Source of the DNA: Glaciecola sp047250385 | GTDB taxonomy: Bacteria; Pseudomonadota; Gammaproteobacteria; Enterobacterales; Alteromonadaceae | Length of the DNA stretch: 64,000 nucleotides | Assembly: GCF_047250385.1 (NCBI RefSeq) | Contig: NZ_JBLBVM010000037.1 | Span: 10,751-74,750 of the forward strand | Reading direction: 5' to 3' | Shown: one piece after another, positions 33,200 through 41,431 of the stretch | Layout of the letters: each line of letters starts with the position of its first letter | How positions within the stretch are numbered: position 1 is the stretch's first letter | Program-made: the position numbers and the translations under genes | The notes under the pieces: generated by a model | Seen by the model: only the letters and a program-made list of their open reading frames with translations | Told to the model about the DNA's origin: nothing | Database searches by the model: none

Positions 33200-35806
33200 G
33201 TGAGTATATCTCAAATAAAATGCACCACTTCAACAATGACGTTCTGCCTATTGTTCATTCTCACCATATTCTTCACGAGTTCAGCTGAAGCAAGCCCTCC
33301 TGTTAATTATCATGACAAGAATTCGGATACAAATTTCACTGTTGAGTTTGAGTACTTTGAAGATACCGAAAAAGCGCTCGACTTAGATAACATAAGCAAA
33401 CTTCCCGACTACCGATGGTCAAAAGCAGAAGGTGGTAGCGCGTCTTTTGGATTTAGTTCTTCCCAATTTTGGCTTCGCTTAAACATCAATAACGCGGAAG
33501 ATATAACGAAAAATCTTGTATTTGAAATTAAATATCCACTATTAGACGATGTAACATTTTATCTATTGCAGGAAGGCAAAGTGATTCACTTCTCAAGTAC
33601 GGGAGACAACAAACCTTTTTACCCTCGCGAAATCGATCACCCAAATATGTTAGCCCGTTTCCAATTGAAGGCTAATGAAGAACTAAGTATATATGCACGA
33701 GTGGAAACCAAAGGGTCCATGATTTTGCCCCTTAAGTTATGGCAAGAAAGTGACTTCTTTGAATACGCAGCAAAAGAGCAAAAATTTCATTTCTTTTACT
33801 ACGGCTTTCTGACCGTAATAATGCTAATAAACTTGGCAATATTTTTTACTTTACGTGAAAAGCTCTATCTATTCTATTCTTTAGCCACTAGCGGTTATAT
33901 TTTGTTTTTTATAACCTCGAGGGGTTATTCCCAGCAGTTGTTCTTGTCAGAATCCCCCATACTGAACACTCATTTATTTGTCGCTTCAATGCCTATTTTG
34001 GCTCTATTTTCTTTGTTATTTGCTCGCGAGTTTTTGCAAACCAAGGAACACAGCCCCAAAATGGATATTGCCATTCGAGGAATGATTTACTTTGAATATT
34101 TTAATCTACTTGCAGCTTTGTTTTTGGATTACAACACTGCAGTAAAAATATCGGCTGTCTCTGCACTCGTTCTTTTTGTTGTGCTTTCTTTTGCCGGACC
34201 TGTTAGCTGGCATGCAAAGAAGCGTGCGGGCGCCTTTTTTACAATCGCTTGGTTACCCCTCACTATTGGCTTTGCCGCCACTTCAGGGCGTACTTCTGGC
34301 ATTCTTTCAGATAACTTCTTCACAGAATACGCAATGCAGTTAGGCTCTGGTTTAGAAGCCCTAATTCTCACACTCGCCTTGGCTGACCGTTTATATAGAG
34401 AGAGAGAAGAAAAAATAACAGCTCAAGCGGCTAACATTCAAAAAGAACAACAAAGGCTCGCAATTCAGAACCAGTTGTCAGAAGCGATGATGCGAGACCC
34501 CATCACCAACTTGGCGAATAGAAACCGGTTTGAGTGGCTTGCGGACGATATGTTCGAGCTACATAAGAATCAGGGTTTTGTAATTTGTGTTGCACGAGTA
34601 ACCCGAATCAATGAGATTACCAGAACACTTGGGCTGTCGAGTGTCGAACAAATACTAAGATCGATTGCAGGACGCATGAACCCAGCAATTAGTAAGATGC
34701 CAGGCGTTATTACAGCTCAGAATTCGCAAGGTTCGAGGGATTCTACATTTCAATTGAGCGGCGATACATTTGGTGTGTTAATTAGGAAGAAGGAATTTGA
34801 AAAAAATATAGATCAATACAAAACGTTCATTCAGAAACTATTATTACCGATTGAACTGGATTTACTGTCCATCGAACTTGATCCGCTGGTCGGATGCGCG
34901 ATGTATCCGGAAGATGGTCTCGACGCGGCTCAACTGATTCGCAATGCCTTAGTTGCAATGGAAAGCTCGCACGATGCGGGCGAGCAACTTGTATTTTATG
35001 ATAACGCCTTAGATATTTATAATGAAAATCGCTTAACTCTCATGTCTGACTTAAAGGAAGCGCTTAAAAATGATGAACCTGAACTATATTACCAACCTAA
35101 ACTCAATTTAAAGAATGACAATATTGTCGGATTGGAAGCCTTGATTCGCTGGCAACATCCGCAACTAGGGTTTATTCCACCTACTGACTTTATTCCGTTG
35201 GCAGAACAAACGGGCGTTGTTAAAGAACTGACAGCTTGGGTAATAGAACGTTCCGCTAAGGATCTTACGTGGCTTCGTAACGCTGGTTATAGAGGTAGCA
35301 TCTCAATCAATATCTCAGCGAAGGATTTACTGAGCGAGAGTTTGCTCGAGCACATTCAAAGCATAATTGATAAGCACGCAATTGATGCTTCAACTATTAT
35401 GCTTGAATTAACCGAAACGGCAGCAATGGATGAGCCTGAAGCGGGCTTAACCGCTTTGAATCAACTCGCTGCACTGGGCTTAAAAATTTCTATTGATGAT
35501 TTTGGTGCCGGATATTCTTCCTTATCTTATTTGAAGAAAATTCCGGCATCTGAGATAAAGCTAGATCGCTCACTGATTATGGATATCACAAAAAGTGAGA
35601 GTGCTCGTCTCATCGTAAAAGCCTCAGTAGATATGGCACATGGTTTAGGTTACTCAGTTGTCGCGGAAGGTGTTGAAGATGCCGCCACACTTGATTTAGT
35701 CAAACAACTTGGGTGCGATGACTTGCAAGGCTTTTGGTTGTGCAAACCTAAACCGCTTCATGACATTAAGAAGTGGTTATCACGCAGGTCAACTGCCACA
35801 CAATAA
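33200..35806 (+). CDS. 7TM sensor GGDEF/EAL protein, probable c-di-GMP phosphodiesterase
   Basis: An 868-aa membrane signalling protein. It has a signal peptide, a periplasmic 7TMR-DISMED2-type domain (about 35-175), seven membrane helices (about 195-400), a GGDEF domain (about 430-590) and an EAL domain (about 615-860). The GGDEF motif is degenerate (SGDTF near 520), so cyclase activity is unlikely. The EAL motif is intact: LEALIRW, ELTET, DDFGAGYSS, and VAEGVED. The start codon appears to be GTG with AGGA 11 nt upstream. An ATG at 33236 is an alternative. Confidence 0.9.
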   Translation: MSISQIKCTTSTMTFCLLFILTIFFTSSAEASPPVNYHDKNSDTNFTVEFEYFEDTEKALDLDNISKLPDYRWSKAEGGSASFGFSSSQFWLRLNINNAEDITKNLVFEIKYPLLDDVTFYLLQEGKVIHFSSTGDNKPFYPREIDHPNMLARFQLKANEELSIYARVETKGSMILPLKLWQESDFFEYAAKEQKFHFFYYGFLTVIMLINLAIFFTLREKLYLFYSLATSGYILFFITSRGYSQQLFLSESPILNTHLFVASMPILALFSLLFAREFLQTKEHSPKMDIAIRGMIYFEYFNLLAALFLDYNTAVKISAVSALVLFVVLSFAGPVSWHAKKRAGAFFTIAWLPLTIGFAATSGRTSGILSDNFFTEYAMQLGSGLEALILTLALADRLYREREEKITAQAANIQKEQQRLAIQNQLSEAMMRDPITNLANRNRFEWLADDMFELHKNQGFVICVARVTRINEITRTLGLSSVEQILRSIAGRMNPAISKMPGVITAQNSQGSRDSTFQLSGDTFGVLIRKKEFEKNIDQYKTFIQKLLLPIELDLLSIELDPLVGCAMYPEDGLDAAQLIRNALVAMESSHDAGEQLVFYDNALDIYNENRLTLMSDLKEALKNDEPELYYQPKLNLKNDNIVGLEALIRWQHPQLGFIPPTDFIPLAEQTGVVKELTAWVIERSAKDLTWLRNAGYRGSISINISAKDLLSESLLEHIQSIIDKHAIDASTIMLELTETAAMDEPEAGLTALNQLAALGLKISIDDFGAGYSSLSYLKKIPASEIKLDRSLIMDITKSESARLIVKASVDMAHGLGYSVVAEGVEDAATLDLVKQLGCDDLQGFWLCKPKPLHDIKKWLSRRSTATQ

Positions 35807-35966
35807 AACAGGTATAAGTTACTGCGCATGTCGACTGTGAAGTCGCTCCGTAATGGCAGAGTTTCCGCCTTGTAATCGGTGTTAAGCTTATCAAACCATA
35901 CATAAATGATGTGCCCTAGTCTCTCTAAATAATTTTGATAGAATAGCAAAAAAAGAAGGTTTCTTG

Positions 35967-37022
35967 ATGTTCACAAAAATAAGTACGGCTATTCTCCTAG
36001 TTGCTTTGATAGCCCCTGTAAGTGAGGCGAATAACTTAACTTCAACCAAAAAGGTGGATAATAAAGCTGTATTAGATAATGTCGTATTAGATGAAGTTGT
36101 ATTAGATGAAGCTTTGTTGAAAAAAGCATCTAAGGATAAAAGCACCTTTAGCACAAACAAAACTGCAGAGCAGATTGCAAAACTTTGCTTTAGTTCAAAA
36201 TGGGACAAAGCAGCACTTCTCCTAATAGCGGAGCAAGGTTTTGATATTGAAAATGACAGCGAACGCAATAACTTAGCAAAGCAACTAGTGAACTGTTTAG
36301 CGGTGCCTGATCCCAAGGTTCGAGACGAAGTTGCTTACTTTGGGCTAAGCAAATGGCTACGAGCGAATGAATTAAGTGAAGACTCTAAGCATGTTATTTT
36401 TGCAGCGTTGATTGAAAATTTCGGAAAACCGATCCCCGACGAGCATGACGTGTATCAAGCCTTTGTTGCATTGGTCTTATCTGAGTTCGCACGAGCAGAT
36501 CGCAAATCACCTTATCTTAGTGACAAGCAACGAGAGCTCCTAGTCGCTAAAAGCACTGAATATATGGTCAACATAACTGACTATCGCGGATTCGATGAAG
36601 TCGTTGGTTGGCGTCATAAGGTTGCTCATACAGCCGACATATTCCTGCAACTCGCTTTAAATCCTGCGCTTAAGAAAGAGCAGTTGACTCGTTTGCTAAA
36701 CGCCATTGGCGAAAAAGTCATCCCACATGAAGTACACTTTTACACTTATGGCGAATCCGAACGTTTGGCTAAACCTTTGTTATATATCTTTTTACAAGGC
36801 CAACACAATTCGGGTGATTGGCAAAACTGGTTAAAGCGCTATATAACATCTGTGCCCTTCGACGATTGGCAACAGGTTTTTTCTAGCCAGCAAGGCTTAG
36901 CTAGACTACATAATGCGCGCGCCTTTTTAACAACAATATTTGTTTTCATCGCAGACAGTAAAAACGAACAACTTATAATGTTGAAGCCTGCTTTAATAGA
37001 CGCTTTAGATAGTTTACCTTAG
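35967..37022 (+). CDS. Secreted protein of unknown function
   Basis: A 351-aa protein with a signal peptide (MFTKISTAILLVALIAPVSEA). A short tandem repeat follows (VVLDE-type pentapeptides at about 34-50, encoded by 15-bp repeats), then a helical, Leu-rich domain without recognised motif. ATG 35967 was preferred to TTG 35964 because of AGAAGG upstream. I do not recognise the family. It lies alone between two signalling genes. Confidence 0.7.
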   Translation: MFTKISTAILLVALIAPVSEANNLTSTKKVDNKAVLDNVVLDEVVLDEALLKKASKDKSTFSTNKTAEQIAKLCFSSKWDKAALLLIAEQGFDIENDSERNNLAKQLVNCLAVPDPKVRDEVAYFGLSKWLRANELSEDSKHVIFAALIENFGKPIPDEHDVYQAFVALVLSEFARADRKSPYLSDKQRELLVAKSTEYMVNITDYRGFDEVVGWRHKVAHTADIFLQLALNPALKKEQLTRLLNAIGEKVIPHEVHFYTYGESERLAKPLLYIFLQGQHNSGDWQNWLKRYITSVPFDDWQQVFSSQQGLARLHNARAFLTTIFVFIADSKNEQLIMLKPALIDALDSLP

Positions 37023-37104
37023 GGTCTAGCATAGATGTTTCGACTAAATTTTAGGCTTTGTATGTTTTATCTTATCTCACCTTTATTTTAAAAGGAGAGC
37101 TAGT

Positions 37105-37179
37105 TTGATTTCGCGATTTTTACTACTTTTTTCAGCTACTGTTGAAAATATATTTGCACTTGCACTGTCTATTGTTTAG
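37105..37179 (+). CDS. Candidate 24-aa hydrophobic small protein
   Basis: A TTG-initiated frame of 24 codons ends in TAG. AAAGGAGAG has its AGGAG core 7 nt before the start, the best ribosome site in this region. The product is almost entirely hydrophobic (SRFLLLFSATVENIFALALS), like a single membrane helix or a leader peptide. It lies 75 nt upstream of the hybrid-kinase gene. There is no homology evidence. Confidence 0.35.
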   Translation: MISRFLLLFSATVENIFALALSIV

Positions 37180-37254
37180 TTTGATCAGGATACCAAGGTA
37201 ATGAAATCTTTAATCGATAATCGTGCGAATTAAACAGGCGGCGATAGGAATTCA

Positions 37255-38880
37255 ATGAAAATTGCATCAATTCCAAAGAATGAGTCAGAACGAATAAAGG
37301 CATTGAATGATTACGATGTTCTTGATACTGACGCTGAGAAAGTCTTTGATGACATAACTAAGCTTGCTTCTCAAATCTGCAACACACCCATTACTCTAAT
37401 CAGTTTGGTTGATTCCGAACGACAATGGTTTAAATCTAGAGTCGGATTAGATGCACTTGAAACGTCAAGAGACATTGCATTTTGCTCACACGCAATCCAT
37501 GAAAACAAAATATTTGAAGTAGAAGATACCTTAAATGATACTCGATTTAGCGACAATCCTCTCACTACTTCAGACCCCAAAATTCGATTTTATGCAGGAA
37601 CTCCCTTATTAACCCCCTCCGGTTATGCGATCGGAACACTGTGTGTCATAGATAGGCAACCAAATAAACTAAGTGAATTTCAGAGAGAAGCTTTAGAAAC
37701 TCTAGGGCGAACCGTAATCTCTCAAATGGAGCTTAGAAAGAAAAACAAACAATTAATGCAAGCGAATGAATACAAAACTGACTTCCTTTCAAATATGAGT
37801 CACGAGTTGCGTACCCCTTTAAATGCAATAATTGGATTCAACCAGTTAATGCTAGAAAATGCAGAAAACTTCAATATAGGTACCCAACATAAAGAGTATT
37901 TACATCATATTGATACTTCGGGTAAGCGTTTATTGAGTGTCGTTAACTCAGTTCTCGACATTAGTAAAATAGAAGCTGGGAAAATGTCTGTTTCTAAAGC
38001 CCCCACGGACGTCAGGTTGATGATGTCTGACCTGAAAGGCATATTAAGTGTTTTAGCAAACGAAAAGAATGTTGACTTAGACATTAAGGTCACGGAAAAA
38101 GTGCCTGAGTTCCTTCAACTTGACGAAGAAAAATTTTATCAAATTCTGATGAATTTGATAAACAATGCTATTAAATTCACTCCTAGCGAACATTGGGTGA
38201 AAGCAGAGATAAACTATAAAAACGACTGCGTGATAGTTACCGTTGCTGACCAAGGTATTGGTATCGATAAAAAAAACCAAGAAAAGCTTTTTAGCAAGTT
38301 TCACCAAATCAAAAATAACAGTGATGCAAAAGGCAGTGGATTAGGCTTGTCAATTACTAAAGGCTTAGTTGATTTGATGGGAGGGAAAATTAGCTTGCTT
38401 AGTGATTTAGGTCGCGGAAGCATTTTTAAAGTAACACTTCCAGCCGAGGCAATTGAAGGATTACCCTCAGAGATAACTTCATCTAATAAGCGAAGTTTAA
38501 CATTCAATACTAATGCTCGAATTTTGCTTGTCGAAGACAATGAGCTAAACCAAGTTGTCATGGAAGCCATTTTAAATTCGCTCGGCACTAAGTCACATAT
38601 AGTCAGCAGTGCTGAAGGCGCAATTAGCATATTAGAAGAACAAGTTTTTGATCTGGTCTTAATGGATATACAGTTACCTAACATGAGCGGACTAGAAGCC
38701 GCAAGAATTCTGAAAAAATCTTATCCAGAGTTAATCATAGTTGCTGTTTCTGCGGACGCGTTCCACCATTATGGCGATAATCTAAGAGATAGCATTTGGG
38801 ACGAATACCTCACTAAGCCGCTTAAAAAGGACAAGCTATTAGATGTCCTTGTAAAGTTTTTGCCTTCAAACGGACTCTAG
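37255..38880 (+). CDS. GAF-domain hybrid histidine kinase with receiver domain
   Basis: A 541-aa cytoplasmic sensor kinase. A GAF domain covers about 5-160 (SLVDSERQWFKSRVGL, FYAGTPL). A HisKA domain has phospho-His183 (MSHELRTPLN). A HATPase domain has N, G1 and G2 boxes (NAIKFT, DQGIGI, GSGLGLSI), and a C-terminal receiver domain has phospho-Asp471 (LVLMDIQLP). No membrane segment is visible, so the signal is intracellular or received through GAF. No separate cognate regulator is adjacent. Confidence 0.94.
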   Translation: MKIASIPKNESERIKALNDYDVLDTDAEKVFDDITKLASQICNTPITLISLVDSERQWFKSRVGLDALETSRDIAFCSHAIHENKIFEVEDTLNDTRFSDNPLTTSDPKIRFYAGTPLLTPSGYAIGTLCVIDRQPNKLSEFQREALETLGRTVISQMELRKKNKQLMQANEYKTDFLSNMSHELRTPLNAIIGFNQLMLENAENFNIGTQHKEYLHHIDTSGKRLLSVVNSVLDISKIEAGKMSVSKAPTDVRLMMSDLKGILSVLANEKNVDLDIKVTEKVPEFLQLDEEKFYQILMNLINNAIKFTPSEHWVKAEINYKNDCVIVTVADQGIGIDKKNQEKLFSKFHQIKNNSDAKGSGLGLSITKGLVDLMGGKISLLSDLGRGSIFKVTLPAEAIEGLPSEITSSNKRSLTFNTNARILLVEDNELNQVVMEAILNSLGTKSHIVSSAEGAISILEEQVFDLVLMDIQLPNMSGLEAARILKKSYPELIIVAVSADAFHHYGDNLRDSIWDEYLTKPLKKDKLLDVLVKFLPSNGL

Positions 38881-38881
38881 C

Positions 38882-39073
38882 TTATTTAAACCTAGTTAAG
38901 CCAACTAAAGCACAAATTGCCCCGCCAATCATGCCTGCCCATGCCTCAATAGGAACGTCACCTGTTATTGCTTTTGTAATTTGAGTGCTCGCTGCATCAT
39001 AGATGTTATAACCCCAAATTGCCAAAGCGACACCAACAACGATCAGTACTATTCCAATAATTTTATTATTCAT
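38882..39073 (-). CDS. DUF3185 family small membrane protein
   Basis: A 63-aa protein with two hydrophobic helices (IIGIVLIVVGVALAIWGY and WAGMIGGAICALVGL), matching the DUF3185 family. Function unknown. It lies 22 nt downstream of the hydrolase gene in the radA direction and ends 1 nt from the convergent kinase gene. Confidence 0.85.
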   Translation of the reverse strand: MNNKIIGIVLIVVGVALAIWGYNIYDAASTQITKAITGDVPIEAWAGMIGGAICALVGLTRFK

Positions 39074-39095
39074 TTATTTTCCTTTATTAAAGCGT

Positions 39096-39821
39096 TTATT
39101 TTAAGTTCTTATGCATCCAATTTGCCAATGCTACGGGTTGTTCAAGCGGCAACATGTGCCCCGCTCCAGCAAATATTTGCAGTCCGAATTGGCTATTGCT
39201 AGCTATTATATTTTCAATTTCTGTTGGCTTGGCAATATTATCCTGCTCCCCCACAAGAAAGTATGTTTCAAATGACTGTTTGGCTAATTGCTTAATTAGG
39301 TTTTTTCGTTCAGCCGTCGCGTTGCATTGCGCGGCAAGCACTGAAGCGCCTAAATCATCAGCCATATTAGCAATAGTATCAGAAGTATCACTGAGTCCAT
39401 GATTATCACTATGCAGCAAATAGTCAATGCGAGTTTGAGTCATTCCTTTGTATTGCTTTTTCTTAATGGCTGTCAGCATCAACTTTCGTTGTTGTAACTC
39501 ATCTGCATCCAAAGGCATTGCAGTACTAGACAATAAGGTAAGCGAGGCAACTCTACTTGGGTTTGCCAAGGCTACAAGTGCTGCAATATAACCCCCCATT
39601 GAAAAGCCAAACAAATGCACTTTTGACGGGAAGTAATCGAGCCTATCTTCACTCAATGCGATCATTTGAGCCAAACCCTCAGCCCATTGCAAAGGCACGA
39701 AGGCTTTTTGTTCAAGCGACTTCCCATTTGAATTCAATGCCTGCCACAAGGGAATGAAAATGCGTTCATCACATAGTGTTCCTGGGAAGAATACAACTGG
39801 CTCTTTAATAGAATCATTCAT
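39096..39821 (-). CDS. Alpha/beta hydrolase
   Basis: A 241-aa alpha/beta-hydrolase-fold enzyme with oxyanion region FFPGTLCDERIF and nucleophile elbow GFSMGG (Ser about residue 74). A later Asp (GEQDNIAKPTE) and His (AGAGHMLPLEQP) complete a plausible triad. Substrate unknown. It is 31 nt downstream of radA and probably co-transcribed. Confidence 0.87.
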   Translation of the reverse strand: MNDSIKEPVVFFPGTLCDERIFIPLWQALNSNGKSLEQKAFVPLQWAEGLAQMIALSEDRLDYFPSKVHLFGFSMGGYIAALVALANPSRVASLTLLSSTAMPLDADELQQRKLMLTAIKKKQYKGMTQTRIDYLLHSDNHGLSDTSDTIANMADDLGASVLAAQCNATAERKNLIKQLAKQSFETYFLVGEQDNIAKPTEIENIIASNSQFGLQIFAGAGHMLPLEQPVALANWMHKNLK

Positions 39822-39852
39822 TTATACTGCTCCCAAAATAGTTTGAATTAGT

Positions 39853-41220
39853 TTATAAGGCTTCTAAAGCTTCTGACAGCCTACTCACAGGTACCACTTC
39901 TATGCCCTTAATTTTTTGTTTAGGCATGTTTGCTTTTGGCACAATTGCACGCTTAAAACCGTGTTTAGCGGCTTCGCTTATGCGGTCAATGCCATTTGGT
40001 ACAGGACGAATTTCCCCAGATAAACCAACTTCCCCAAAAGCAATAAGCTCTTTAGGTAGCGTGTAATTACGGAAACTTGAGACCATCGCCAACAAGACCG
40101 CTAAATCAGCCCCTGTTTCCGTAATTTTAACGCCACCGACAACGTTTACAAACACGTCCTGATCGTTCATCTGAACGTTCCCATGACGATGCATAACAGC
40201 TAATAACATCGCCAAGCGGTTCTGATCAAGACCGACAGCAACACGCCGAGGATTAGACATTTGCGAGTAATCTACTAATGCCTGAATCTCAACAAGTAAA
40301 GGCCTCGTTCCTTCCCAAATTGTCATGACAATGCTGCCGGGAGAAGCTTCCTCCTCGCGATTTAAAAAGATAGCGGATGGATTAGAGACTTCTTTCATAC
40401 CCTTTTCCGTCATGCCGAAAACACCTAATTCATTAACAGCTCCGAAGCGATTTTTAGTGCCACGAAGAGTGCGAAAACGACTATCGCTCTCGCCTTCTAG
40501 CATAATTGAGCAATCGATACAGTGTTCCAACACTTTGGGTCCCGCTAAGCTACCGTCTTTTGTAACATGACCAACCAAGAACATGGCTATATGATGCTGT
40601 TTAGCAAAGCGGGTAAGTGCTGCCGCACTCTCGCGCACTTGTGAAACACCGCCGGGTGCCGATGCTATATCGCTCATATGCATGACTTGAATAGAGTCAA
40701 TGACCATAATAGTGGGCTTGTGCTGAAGTGCTAATTGGCAGATTGTGTCAACATTGGTTTCAGCGAGTAATTTGAGCTTGTCGGAAGGCAATTGAAGTCT
40801 TTGCGCACGCATCGCGACTTGTTGAAGAGACTCCTCGCCAGTGACATACAAGGTTGAATTGGTCTTCGCTAACAAGCACATCACTTGCAATAGAAGTGTA
40901 CTTTTACCAGCGCCAGGTGAGCCCCCGATAAGTATTGCGGAACCAGGCACGATCCCACCACCTAATACACGGTCAAGTTCTTTAAAGCCTGAGGAAAAAC
41001 GAGGCAATGCGGCTAAATCAATTTCGTTTAGCACTTCAACTTTTGCTGCAGTCAAACCTGAGAACCCGCTTCGACTTGCTGGAACACTTTTGGTCGGTGA
41101 ATTTTCGATCACTATTTCAGTTAAAGTATTCCATTCTCGACAATCATTACATTGCCCCTGCCAACGTGGATGCTCTGAGCCACAGTCGTTACAAACAAAA
41201 GCTGTTTTTCTTTTTGCCAT
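39853..41220 (-). CDS. radA: DNA repair protein RadA
   Basis: RecA-like branch-migration helicase. The N-terminal zinc finger has four Cys (CNDCGSEHPRWQGQCNDC). Walker A is GGSPGAGKST, and the RadA-specific KNRFG motif and the C-terminal Lon-protease-like domain are intact. Length is 455 aa, as in E. coli. It leads a minus-strand set with the hydrolase and DUF3185 genes. Confidence 0.96.
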   Translation of the reverse strand: MAKRKTAFVCNDCGSEHPRWQGQCNDCREWNTLTEIVIENSPTKSVPASRSGFSGLTAAKVEVLNEIDLAALPRFSSGFKELDRVLGGGIVPGSAILIGGSPGAGKSTLLLQVMCLLAKTNSTLYVTGEESLQQVAMRAQRLQLPSDKLKLLAETNVDTICQLALQHKPTIMVIDSIQVMHMSDIASAPGGVSQVRESAAALTRFAKQHHIAMFLVGHVTKDGSLAGPKVLEHCIDCSIMLEGESDSRFRTLRGTKNRFGAVNELGVFGMTEKGMKEVSNPSAIFLNREEEASPGSIVMTIWEGTRPLLVEIQALVDYSQMSNPRRVAVGLDQNRLAMLLAVMHRHGNVQMNDQDVFVNVVGGVKITETGADLAVLLAMVSSFRNYTLPKELIAFGEVGLSGEIRPVPNGIDRISEAAKHGFKRAIVPKANMPKQKIKGIEVVPVSRLSEALEAL

Positions 41221-41431
41221 AATTTATTTGAGTTCTCAATATAGTGATGGTTTGAATAGTGGTCGTTTGACGTTTCGTGTTATCGTTTGAAGAGTAACGA
41301 AATTTGTGGCAAAAATCCTTGTAGAAATGAAGTTTTTTGCCGATAAACGAACTAATTAGATATAATAAACCTTGCGATAGACATAATACCCTATCTGGTA
41401 ACAAAAACGACTGCTTCAAGACTAGGAATGC

